Assembly: GCF_000313135.1 (NCBI RefSeq)
Contig: NW_004457364.1
Span: forward strand, 1-28,858
Direction: 5' to 3'
Source of the DNA: Acanthamoeba castellanii str. Neff
Lineage: Eukaryota > Discosea > Longamoebia > Acanthamoebidae
DNA: 28,858 nt
In this document: positions 8,804-17,863 of the stretch, piece after piece
Layout of the letters: each line of letters begins with the position of its first letter
Numbering within the stretch: position 1 is the stretch's first letter
Notes under the pieces: model-generated
The model's input: only the letters and a program-made list of their open reading frames with translations
Database searches by the model: none
What the model was told of the DNA's origin: nothing
Position numbers and translations under genes: made by a program

Positions 8804-11006
8804 TCACTGAGCAGCGACGGCGAGGGGGACGAGGCAGGCGGCGAACTGCTCGGCGAAGACCTCGTCCGAGAAGCGCTGGGCGGAGCGGCGGGCCGAGCGC
8901 TGCATGTCGGTGTGCGCCTCGGGCCGCTCGTTCTTGGCCACCAGCGCCCGCTCCATGCACTCGGCGTACTCCTCCTCCGTGGCCGCCAGGAAGCCCGTCT
9001 GCCCGTGCTCCACGATGTCCGTCTTGGGTCCGCCCGAGTTGTGCGCGATCGTCACCAGACCTGCAGCCTGCGTGGCCCCGGTTCGGTTGGGTTTTGCGGT
9101 CAGTTGTGGTTAGTCAACTGTTGACTGGTCGTTGACTGCGGCTGAAGACACGCAGTGCGTGGGGGGAGGCGCGCACCATCATCTGGACGACGCCGATGCC
9201 GAAGTGTTCGCACCACATGGTGTGGAGGCCCACCGCCGAGTGGCCCAGAAGCCGTCGTAGCTCATCCCAGCCCACGTTCTTCAAGAAGTCCACGCGATTC
9301 ACCACGCCCTTCTCCAGGGCCAGGGCCGCCACTTCGTCCAACAGCTGTTGCACCCCACCACCACCGCCATGTGAGTGAACCACGCGGCCTTCTGCGGTTT
9401 CGATGAAAAGAGGTGGTGGTGGTCGAGGGTCGAGAGTCAAGGGTCGGCGTCTCACCTGCTGGTCGGCGGGTCCGCGGCAGCCGCCGACGAGCAGCAGGCG
9501 CACGGAGTCGGCCCACGCGTGCCTGGTGAAGGTGGGGCTCTGCAGCAGGCGTGCGAACGCCCGCACCTGCAGCTTGTGGTCCTTCTCCTCGCGGAACTGG
9601 GCTGTCGTTTGATTGGGCCACGTGAGCGACAGAAAGCACAACGCCGACGCCCACGTACGTGCGACGAGGAGAGAGAGAGAAGAGAAGAGAAAGGTACCCA
9701 GGGACATGATGACGTTGTTGCGCTGGGCGACATCCAGCTCGATCTCCTGGAACTGCGTCGTGTCACACGGGGGGAACACCACGCGCGTGCTGCACACACC
9801 ACACCGTTACATCATCAGCACACAGCTCCACAGTGTGTTGTGATGTCGTGGTGTCGTGGTGTCGTGGTGTCGTGGTGTCGTGGTGTGGCGCACGAACCGG
9901 CTGGGGATGCGCCAGAGGCTGCGTATGTGGGCCTCGGTCCACGAGGAGTTGACCATGACGGCATGGGCGCCACCGCCCATGAACCCGTAGAGCCAGGCGA
10001 AGGCGCGGTAGTAGACCATCTTGTGCACCGACGTCACTCGCCCGATCATGTCCGTCGACACCGTCGGGTAGTGCACGTAGCTCCCGACCTTGCACCCACC
10101 GAACACGCGCACCAGCCAATAGCCAAACGCGTAGCCCATCGTGTCTGCGCAACACGACACGCATCGAACGCACACGCGGTCGTTAGTACGCGCTCGCACG
10201 AGTGGAAGAGAAAGAAAGAACAAGAACGAAGCGAAGCGAAGCTCGATTTACCGACGAAGAGGTGGGGCGGGCAGAGCTGCAGGGCCTCCCAGGTGAGGAG
10301 CATGGAGCCCAGGCTCTGGCCCAGGATGGTGAAGCGCGGCCATCGGCGCTTTTCCACCCACTCGCGCTTGGTCAGCCGCACAAACTCGACCGACCCCTCC
10401 GGCAGCTCGATGCCGAAATTGGTCTGCGCAGCACGCGGCACACGCGGCACACAACACGCACACGGCGCACGAGACACGATGCACACACACACACACTTAG
10501 GCCAGGAAGTGGATCACGAGAGCTCGGGGGAGGGGGGCTGTGCGGCACCTTGGTCTTGGCGAGGATGGCGGCGGCCGGCGCGTCGTCTCCGGTGTAGATG
10601 ACGAAGCGCGCCGGCACGTTGCGTCGGAGGAGGGCCTCCCGCAGGGCCTCCACGCCGCACCACAACACCCGCTCCCCGCCACCGCCATCATTGCTGCAGA
10701 CACCCATTAGTACATGAATGCCGCCAGGCACATGACATACACACGACACATACACGAGGCACACGACACACACGAGGCGTTGCCGTATGTGCGAGCGGGA
10801 CAGAATGCCGTATGTGCGGTGCCGAGATAAAGAAGGGGGGGGGCAGGGGTGTATGTCTACCAGTAGGGGTGGAAGAAGCCCACCAGCAGGGTGCCCTGCG
10901 GTGCGAGGGAGGCACGCTTGGCTGCCAGGCGTCGCCGCACCACCAGCACCATCGCTGCGGGCACCGCTAGCAGCGCTACTACGAGGGACACCCACCACCA
11001 CCACAT
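8804..11006 (-). CDS. ALG11: ALG11 GDP-Man:Man3GlcNAc2-PP-dolichol alpha-1,2-mannosyltransferase
   Basis: ALG11 adds the fourth and fifth mannoses to the dolichol-linked N-glycan precursor on the cytosolic face of the ER. Exons: 10861-11006, 10549-10693, 10252-10423, 9898-10144, 9698-9789, 9456-9601, 9177-9344 and 8804-9067; exactly 459 codons plus stop. An N-terminal signal anchor ([18 protein letters not shown], about 6-23) is followed by the donor loop [18 protein letters not shown]. Other family blocks are [77 protein letters not shown] and [12 protein letters not shown]. The family is GT4 with a GT-B fold. The second Glu of the EX7E motif is Gln here (E362...Q370). Length and order match ALG11 rather than ALG2. 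Intron 4 contains an 8-bp tandem repeat. The gene diverges from PEX12. Confidence 0.95.
9845..9887. repeat. GTGTCGTG 8-bp tandem repeat in ALG11 intron 4
   Basis: Five consecutive 8-bp units follow the donor of exon 4 almost directly, so they occupy most of the 5' half of this 108-nt intron. Confidence 0.93.
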
Positions 11007-11179
11007 GTTTATGCTGTTGTCTTGCTCTCTTCGTGGCGACGTGGCGTCTGTGCTTTGTGCTTCTACTCGTGCTCGATTTTACTTTTTCGTTTCCCTCTTC
11101 CCGCTGGAGGAAAATTGAAAAGAAAACATTAGACCGTGGCCACAACAGCGATCGACGTTCATCAACAAGCCGGCCCGCC
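11007..11179. promoter_or_regulatory. Divergent intergenic region, ALG11 / PEX12
   Basis: 173 bp between the two ATGs, with a pyrimidine-rich stretch in its middle and an A-rich stretch near 11110-11125. No TATA box is evident. Its size implies overlapping or shared core promoters for the two genes. Confidence 0.45.
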
Positions 11180-13008
11180 ATGTTTATGGCCAATTTTTCG
11201 AGCGGCGAGGCCCAGCGGCCCTCCTTCTTCGAGATGGTAGCCCAGCAGGAGCTCCTCCCCTTCTTCGGCCCCGCCCTCAAATACGCCCTCTCCGTACGAA
11301 CCCCTCTCCTCGCCCTTCTGCCACTGCCACGGCTCGCCTCGCGTGCGCCCTGCATCTTGCGCTTTCAATAGATGCACCCGCAACCCCGTTGCCCACCCAC
11401 GCCACCGCACTGACGCTGCCACGTCACGGCATGGGCTGCTGCTGCAGGTGGCGGCCGTGCGATGGCCGCGTCTGGAGTGGGGCGTGACGCACCACGACGA
11501 GCTCTTCTACGGCCTGCGCCTGCTCCTCGAAGCTCATCATCTGCGCCGCCACGGTACTCTACCACCACCATTGCCACACCGCCGCCGCCGCCATCAACAC
11601 AACGTCATGGCTGACTCCGTCCATTCATGATGTTACTACCTCTCGCCAGACGCGTCGTTCTCGGAGCACTTCTACAGCCTGAAGCGGGTGCGGGTGGCGG
11701 CACCCACCACCGGTGCGCCCGACTCGGGGGCGTCGCCGTCGCCGGCTACAGCGGGCAGCCGCCTCACCGACCACGACCGACGCGTGTCGCTGCTCCTGCT
11801 CGTACGCTACCGTTTGGCACCACCCACCACCCACCCACCCACCCGCCACCACACCACCCCACACCCACAACACCACCACTCTAATCTCTTCTCTCTTCTT
11901 CTTCTTCTCTTTTTCTCTTCTCTATTCGGACCAGGTGGGGCTGCCCTACGTCAAGGCCAAGCTCGACCAGTTGCACAAGCGGATGGCGGGGCCGCTGAGC
12001 GGGTGGCTGGAGACGGAGGGATCGGACGATGATGAGGGCGATGATGGCGACGGCGAAGGCGACGAGGGCACCGCGGGCGAAGACGGCGGGCGGCGCGCGC
12101 GGTGGTGGCGGCGGTGGCGGCGCGTGGTGCGGGTGGCGCGCGGTCTGTTCGTGGCCGGGTACCCGTGGGCGAGCGCGGTGTACGAGGGCCTCTTCTTCGT
12201 GTACCAGGTGCTCTACCTCTACGACCACACCCGCTACTACACGCCCTTCCTCCACCTGCAGCGCCTCCAAGTCCAGCGACTCTCCCTCGAGGACACCGTA
12301 CACTTCACCCCCCCCCATCTCGCACACGCAACACGCACCACCGCACACGCAACACGCGACACGCCGCGTACGACACGCCTCATTTTTTGGATTGCCGCAG
12401 ATCGAGATGACGCAGGACACGGCGCGACGAAGGGCGGCCGGTGCGGAGAGCTGGGGCGTGGGCGACGCGAGGGGAGCGGCGGCGGTAGTGCGCACGGTGG
12501 GTCGCGTGCTGGCGCGCGCGTGGCACGTCGTTGAGGACTACTCGGCACTCGCCCTCCCGCTGGTGCTCTTCGTGTTCAAGTTCCTCGAGTGGTGGTACGC
12601 CGAGAACACCAAGCAGACCGCACCCGCCCTGCCCACCCCGCCCCCGCCACGCCCTCCTCCCGTACGTCGTCTCCCTCCCGACACTGCACGCACTTCACCA
12701 ATGTCATCATCAATCCTCAATCATTCATCAATCATTCATCATCTTCGTTATCATGACGTCCGGCTCCGTTGGTTCGCGTTGGGTGCGATGACTGTGTGCA
12801 GGTGGTGGAGGAGGCCGGGCGGAAGAAGGCGGACGGCGAGTGCGGACTGTGCGGGAAGCGACGCACGAACCCGGCCATGGTGGCGGGCACGGGCTACGTG
12901 TTCTGCTACCCGTGCCTGCACGCCTCCGTCACGACCCACGGCCGATGCCCCGCGACTGGCCTTCCAGCCTCGCCCGACTCGCTCCTCAAGCTTTACGAGT
13001 CCACCTGA
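11180..13008 (+). CDS. PEX12: Peroxin-12 (PEX12), peroxisomal RING ligase subunit
   Basis: PEX12 is an integral peroxisomal membrane protein that works with PEX2 and PEX10 in ubiquitination and recycling of the import receptor PEX5. Exons: 11180-11293, 11448-11553, 11650-11801, 11935-12297, 12401-12661 and 12802-13008; exactly 400 codons plus stop. Family blocks are AQRPSFFEMVAQQELLP near the N-terminus, SFSEHFYSLKRV, VGLPYVKAKLDQL, YEGLFFVYQVLYLY, the membrane segment LALPLVLFVFKFLEWWY and the [10 protein letters not shown] linker. The C-terminal RING has CGLC (346-349), GYVFCYPC (Cys367 and Cys370) and Cys381, with KLYEST ending the protein. This is the reduced zinc-ligand set typical of PEX12. 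An acidic Asp/Glu/Gly insert in exon 4, followed by an Arg/Trp-rich run, is unusual. The gene converges on ISY1, 269 bp between stops. Confidence 0.95.
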
Positions 13009-13277
13009 CCTCGCTGTGCATACATAATAACCTTCCTCACGCACGGCCACGCAAGGTCGAGCAGACAAAGAACAGATTTGTTGTTCTTCAGCTTCATTCC
13101 TCGCAGCAGCAGCAGCAGCAGCAGCAAAAAGAAGAGGTCACGGTGGATGGATAGGACGGAATCAATCGCTTTACATGGGGGGGGGGATGGGTGAAGTGGG
13201 CAGTCCGTGGTTCTCTCGGGGTTGCCGATGGCCCACCACCGCCGTAGCTGACATTGCACGCAATGGTTGGCCACGCC
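13009..13277. other. 269-bp convergent spacer, PEX12 / ISY1
   Basis: It contains a CAG-type triplet run near 13104-13126 and a G run near 13178-13187. It holds the 3' UTRs of both genes; no additional gene is seen. Confidence 0.55.
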
Positions 13278-14434
13278 TCACTTGGCGCCGGAATACTTCC
13301 GCAGCAGGTCCTGTGCACGTGCAGCCGCGACCACAGGTTGGAGTGTGAGTACGAGAGCAGCAGCCCCAGAACTGAATCGATCGCTTCACGTGAGTGGCGG
13401 TACGGTACCTGCTTGCGCCGCTCGATGAGGGCGCGTTCGACGGCCTCGGCAGAGGGCACGCGGAACACGTTGGCTCCCGAGAGCTCCTCGTCGTTGTCTT
13501 CCTCGTCCTCCAGCTTGCGTCGCTTGCCCGTGGCCTGCTCCCACTCCTTGACCGCCGCCTCCACGGCCGCTGCCTCCGCCGCGCGCTCGAGTTCTTCGAG
13601 CTTGCCGTCCTCGTCGTCCCGGAACCCGTAGTAGTCCGCGTCCACCGCGCGATACAGATCCGCCCTCGTCTTCTTCTTCTTCTCCGCTTTGTGGTGTGTG
13701 CGTGTGCCGACGCGTCGGGTCAGCGCCGACAACCATGCGTGTGTGTGCGTGCGTACGTGTCGTGTCGTGTGCGTTGTGTTCAAATGCTAGCTTCGAGGTA
13801 CCTTCGGGGAGCTGTTGGAAGAAGAGCTGCTTCACACCGGGCAGGTCGCGCGCAGCGCCGAAGTAGCGGTAGCCTCCGGGCTCCACCGTCTGGCCGCCGT
13901 CATCTCCCGCCACCGCCGAGCTGCTCTGCACTCACCAACCCCCCCCCCACGACCAGCTTACCGGTAAGCTGCTACCGCCTCTTACCCTGATCATCACTCC
14001 CTCACACCACGCGAGCGTACCAGGTAGTTCGGCCCACCCAGTTCAAGGATTCGCCGTTCCCAGTGCCCCTTTTCTCGAATCAGCTTGTTGATCTCGTCGT
14101 TGAGCTGTCGCAGCTTGTGCTCGCCCAGCGCAGCTGTGGAATGTGGAAATCAAATTTTGCGATCATACGAGGGAGGTGGATGAGCGGAAAGCGAGAAAGA
14201 GATAGATCGAGCAACAAGCGTCAATTGAATGGAGTAGCACGTACCGCTCTGTATCTCCTGCACCTTCTGTCCAATTTCGTGCAAGATTTGTAGACGCCAT
14301 TTCTCGCAGGCTATGGTGTTGTTGCACTTGGAGGCAAGGTAGGGTCGCTTCCTTTCCTTCTTGTCGAGGTCACCCGACTTGAAGGCCCACCACCTGTTGA
14401 GCATAGACTGCGCCTTCTCCTCATTTCGTGCCAT
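13278..14434 (-). CDS. ISY1: ISY1 pre-mRNA splicing factor (NineTeen-associated)
   Basis: ISY1 is a spliceosome component associated with the Prp19/NTC complex and active around the first catalytic step. Exons: 14245-14434, 14021-14133, 13802-13925, 13409-13686 and 13278-13310; exactly 245 codons plus stop. The N-terminus MARNEEKAQSMLNRWW is the signature of the family. It is followed by RPYLASKCNN, EKWRLQILHEIGQKVQEIQS, QLNDEINKLIREKGHWERRI, ELGGPNYL, GYRYFGAARDLPGVKQLF and KTRADLYRAVDADYYGFRD. A charged helical tail ends in ERRKQDLLRKYSGAK. The last exon is just 33 nt. Two splicing factors (TRA2 and ISY1) lie in this window, but gene order gives no sign of co-regulation. Confidence 0.96.
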
Positions 14435-14607
14435 CTTTGTGTCGTTGTGTGATTTGGAGTAGGCCCAAAATTTATTCTCTTCTCTTTCCCCTGTTTCGTT
14501 TTACATGTTTGGCAGCTTCCAAATGTTTCGTTTATGTTTGGTGATTTCCTTCCTTTTCCTCTCCGCTGGGGACATTTTGATCTGATTTTGTTTGAATTGG
14601 CCTCAAG
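14435..14607. promoter_or_regulatory. Divergent intergenic region, ISY1 / uL13m
   Basis: 173 bp between start codons, T-rich on the plus strand (repeated TTTC/TTTG words). It must contain both promoters. No specific factor site is claimed. Confidence 0.45.
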
Positions 14608-15714
14608 ATGACGACGTCCTTCGCGCCCTGCAAGGTGCCTACCCTTTTCCTCTCACCAAACATGAAGCAAACGTAGGACTAATCGACTTTCTTCCTTCAC
14701 GGCAGCAACCCTTGACCAACACCCACATGTGGCATGTGGTAAACGGCCGAGGGCTCAAGGTGGGACATGCAGCATCTAGAATCGCGCGCCTTCTCATCGG
14801 CAAGCACAAGCCCACCTACAACCCCGCCTGTGCGCACCTCAATCTTTTTCTTTCCTCCCTCAATCCGGATAGCACGATTTTCCGGAAGTAGCATAATTCG
14901 CTGGTGAGCTCACTACTCGCCACACCATGGCTGCCATGTCGATTGTGTGTGCATCTCTTCTTTCATCGGCAGTCGACGCGGGCGACTACGTGGTGGTGAC
15001 CAACGCGGAGAAGCTCATCTTCACCGGCGACAAGTGGAAGCAGAAGCTCTACCGGTGGCACACGGGCTACCCCGGCGGTCTCAAGGAGGTGAAGGCCAAG
15101 GACATGCTCTACAAGCACCCCGATGCCATCATCCGCACTGCCGTCTCCAAGATGGTGCGTGCTAGCACCACTCGCCACTCACTTCATCGCGGCTCCTGCC
15201 ACTGTCGCATCGGTCGGTCTGCCACTGTGCGCTCATTGTGTCGTGTGTTGTGTGTGTCGTGTGTTGTGTGTGTCGTGTGTGTGTGTGTGTGTGTCGTGTG
15301 GTCTGCTTGCAGCTGCCGAAGAACAAGCTGAGGTGGGAGCGGCTGAAGCGGCTGAGGGTGTTCGTGGGCGAGGAGCACCCGCACGAGGGGCAGGTGTCGC
15401 AGGGCTACCACTACCAGGTCGAGCCCCAGAGCAGGAGCGCCGTCGACCCGGCCCTCGCGGCCTTCCGGGACCAGGTGGTGGCCGACCCCGACGCCTTCGT
15501 CCGCAAGTACGGCGGCGGCAAGTTCTCGATCGTGCCGCAGGAGCAGGGCATGGCCGTGGTGGCCACCAAGATCAAGGGCACCCACGCCCACGCCGTGCGC
15601 TCCTTCGGCAACACCCGCTCGCTCCGCGCCGCCCGCCTCGACCGACTCCGCAAGGTGGTCGAAGACATCCAGTCCGCCCAGGCCCGCGAGGCCGCCAAGC
15701 GCGACCCGCTCTAA
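14608..15714 (+). CDS. MRPL13: Mitochondrial ribosomal protein uL13m
   Basis: It is a large-subunit protein of the bacterial-type (mitochondrial) ribosome. Exons: 14608-14634, 14706-14829, 14973-15154 and 15313-15714; exactly 244 codons plus stop. The uL13 core is MWHVVNGRGLKVGHAASRIA, LLIGKHKPTYNPAFDAGDYV, then VVVTNAEKLIFTGDKWKQK, HTGYPGGLKEV and MLPKNKLRWERLKRLRVF. This is the bacterial HTGYPGG / MLPKN pattern, not cytosolic uL13, hence the mitochondrial call. There is a short N-terminal extension and a C-terminal extension of roughly 90 residues beyond the bacterial core. The start at 14608 was chosen because the 27-nt exon 1 joins in phase (AAG|CAA) through a GT-AG intron. The gene shares a 173-bp divergent promoter with ISY1. 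Confidence 0.93.
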
Positions 15715-15733
15715 GTAAGCTTGTGCACACGCA

Positions 15734-15781
15734 CAAGAAGAGCGAAAGAGAGAACGTTCAAGAAGAGCGAAAGAGAGAACG
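15734..15781. repeat. 23-bp direct repeat, two copies, 2 bp apart
   Basis: The sequence beginning CAAGAAGAGCGAAAGAGAGA occurs at 15734-15756 and 15759-15781, in the convergent spacer just after the uL13m stop codon. Confidence 0.93.
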
Positions 15782-15795
15782 AATGAATGAACACG

Positions 15796-15801
15796 TTTAT
15801 T
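15796..15801 (-). terminator. AATAAA poly(A) signal of the 6PGD gene
   Basis: The plus-strand TTTATT reads AATAAA on the minus strand, 103 nt after the 6PGD stop codon. It lies in the convergent spacer shared with uL13m. Position and sequence fit a polyadenylation signal, but no cleavage site can be proved here. Confidence 0.5.
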
Positions 15802-15903
15802 GTTTGTCCTTGACGCACACTTCACTGCACTGCGCGTTGTTGTTGCTTGGTATTCGACGAATGTGTGTGTGTGTGTGTGGCGTGTGTGTGTGTAAGTGTG
15901 TGA

Positions 15904-17633
15904 TTACACGTTGTAGGTGGTGGAGTGGGTGGCGCCGCCGCGGCCGGTCCAGTTGGTGTGGAAGAAGAGGCCGCGGTCGCGGTCGACGCGCTCGTAGGTG
16001 TGGGCGCCAAAGTAGTCGCGCTGGGCCTGGAGGAGGTTGGCGGGGAGGCGCGCGGTGCGGTAGGCGTCGTAGAAGGAGATGGCCGAGGCGATGGCCGGGG
16101 CGGGCACGCCGTGCTCGACGGCGAGGGCGGTGATCTTGCGCCAGCCGGCCTGGGCCTTGTCGATCTGGTCGCGGAAGAAGGGGTCGAGCAGGAGGTTGGT
16201 GAGGGCGGGGTCGCGGTCGAAGGCCTCCTTGATCTTGCCCAGGAAGGTGGAGCGGATGATGCAGCCGCCGCGCCACATGAGGGCGATGCCGCCGTAGTTA
16301 AGCTTCCAGTCGAACTTGGCGTCGGCGGCGCGCATGAGCATGAAGCCCTGCGCGTAGGAGACCAGCTTCGACGCGTAGAGGGCGTCCTTGAGGTGGCCCA
16401 GCACGGTCGCGCGGTCGCCGGCAAAGGGCGGCAGCCCGGCGGGGCCGGCCAGGACCGCGGCGGCGGCGGTGCGGTCGGCCTTGAGCGAGGAGAGGGTGCG
16501 CGCGAAGACGGCCTCGCCGATGAGCGTGACGGGCGCGCCAAAGTCGAGGCCGGCCTCGACGGTCCACTTGCCGGTGCCCTTCTGGCCCGCCGTGTCGAGG
16601 ATGAGGTCGACCACGTGCGCGTCGGGCTGCTCGTCGTCCCGCTTGGCCAGGATCTCGGCCGTGATCTCGATCAGGTAGCTGTTGAGCTCCCCGCGGTTCC
16701 ACTCGGCGAAGGCGGCGTGCATCTCGTCGTTGCCCATGCCCAGCAGGTGCTTCATGACAAAGTAGACCTCGCAGATGAGCTGCATGTCGCCGTACTCGAT
16801 GCCGTTGTGCACCATCTTCACAAAGTGGCCCGCGCCGCCCTGGCCCACCCAGTCGCAGCACGGCGAACCGTCCTCCACGCGCGCCGCGATGGCCTGGAAG
16901 ATGGGCTTCACCGCCTCCCACGCCTCGCACGCCCCGCCCGGCATGATCGACGGCCCCAGCAGCGCCCCCTCCTCGCCGCCCGACACGCCCGCGCCCACAA
17001 AGTGCAGCCCACGCGCCGCCAGGTCCCGCGTGCGCCGGTTCGAGTCCGGGAAGTGCGAGTTGCCGCCGTCGATGATGATGTCGCCCTCCTCGAGCAGCGG
17101 CGCCAGCGCGTTGATGAAGATGTCCACCACCTCGCCCGCCATCACCATCAGCATCACCTTGCGCGGCCGCTTGATGCTCTTCACCAGGTCCTCCAGGCTG
17201 TGGCACCCGACCACGCTCTTGCCCGCCGCACGCCCGCTCACAAAGTTGTCCACCTGCACTCACCACCCGCCATCACCACCACCACCCCCGGGTGTTAGCA
17301 CGCCGCGCCGCTTTGCTCTTTTTCACCCGGCCCTCCCTCCCATTGGTCGCCCGCAGAGCCCAACCACGCAACACTTCTTATTCAGTGGGCAATAATAATA
17401 ATAATAATAGTGATAAATTCAAGCCCTCATCCGCGAATAATGGATTTTGATTTTCAAAACAACAAAATAAAATGATTGCACCTGGTGACACGAGTACGAG
17501 TGGGGGGGGGAAGTGCCTTGGACGTGGTGCGGTTGTACACGGCCACAGTGAAGCCGTGGTTGAGCATGTTGAGCACGAGGTTCTCGCCCATGACCGCCAA
17601 ACCCACCAAACCGATGTCCGCCGTGGCTGCCAT
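15904..17633 (-). CDS. PGD: 6-phosphogluconate dehydrogenase, decarboxylating
   Basis: It is the oxidative pentose-phosphate pathway enzyme that turns 6-phosphogluconate and NADP+ into ribulose 5-phosphate, CO2 and NADPH. It has two exons, 17517-17633 and 15904-17253, encoding 488 residues. Motifs are the dinucleotide loop GLVGLAVMG (8-16), NRTTSK (34-39), [13 protein letters not shown] (101-113), GVSGGEEGA (128-136), [17 protein letters not shown] with catalytic Lys185, [11 protein letters not shown] and the C-terminal [10 protein letters not shown]. Its single intron (17254-17516) begins with GC, not GT. The exact family match at the junction (TSK|VDNF) and the phase leave no suitable GT donor. 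The intron is AT-rich at its centre. There is no obvious organellar presequence, so it is probably cytosolic. A 450-codon uninterrupted exon with high GC3 produces long antisense shadow frames. Confidence 0.97.
17254..17516 (-). other. GC-AG intron of 6PGD
   Basis: The exon ends in CAAG and the intron opens GCACTT; it ends in TGCAG before GTG GAC. Phase 0 on both sides restores the invariant TSKVDNF segment. No GT donor in phase 0 exists in the neighbouring 40 nt. Confidence 0.8.
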
Positions 17634-17863
17634 GTTGTGTTGTGTTGTTGTGTTGGGAGGATCGAGAGTCACAAGGAAGGGCGGCCTTTATTTTCTCGTC
17701 TGCGGGTCTCCCCGATCTTCTCCCCGCCCGCCGGCGCGTGCAGAACATTCCAGAGGCTTGGGTACCACGAATTCCGCCTTGAAATTTCGGCAGCTTCGAA
17801 AAAAAGGAGAGAAAAGAGGGCGAGAAAAAGGCCGGGCCACCAAGAGAGTACACAAGAGAGCTG
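17634..17863. promoter_or_regulatory. Divergent intergenic region, 6PGD / ZnT-like gene
   Basis: 230 bp between start codons. TTGTGTTGT-type repeats lie next to the 6PGD ATG and an AAAAAGG/GAGAAAAG purine tract lies before the ZnT start. No TATA box is evident. Confidence 0.4.

Noticed and set aside
9375..10601. 408-codon open frame on the plus strand
   Set aside because: It is antisense to ALG11 exons and crosses all the introns between them, including the 8-bp repeat.
15925..17298. 457-codon open frame on the plus strand
   Set aside because: It is antisense to the highly conserved 6PGD exon and is a by-product of G/C third positions. It has no family similarity.
17472..17517. GT donors further into the 6PGD intron (ACTC|GTAC, ACTC|GTGT)
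   Set aside because: They give phase 1 or 2 against a phase-0 acceptor and would insert a Pro-rich stretch into an invariant segment.
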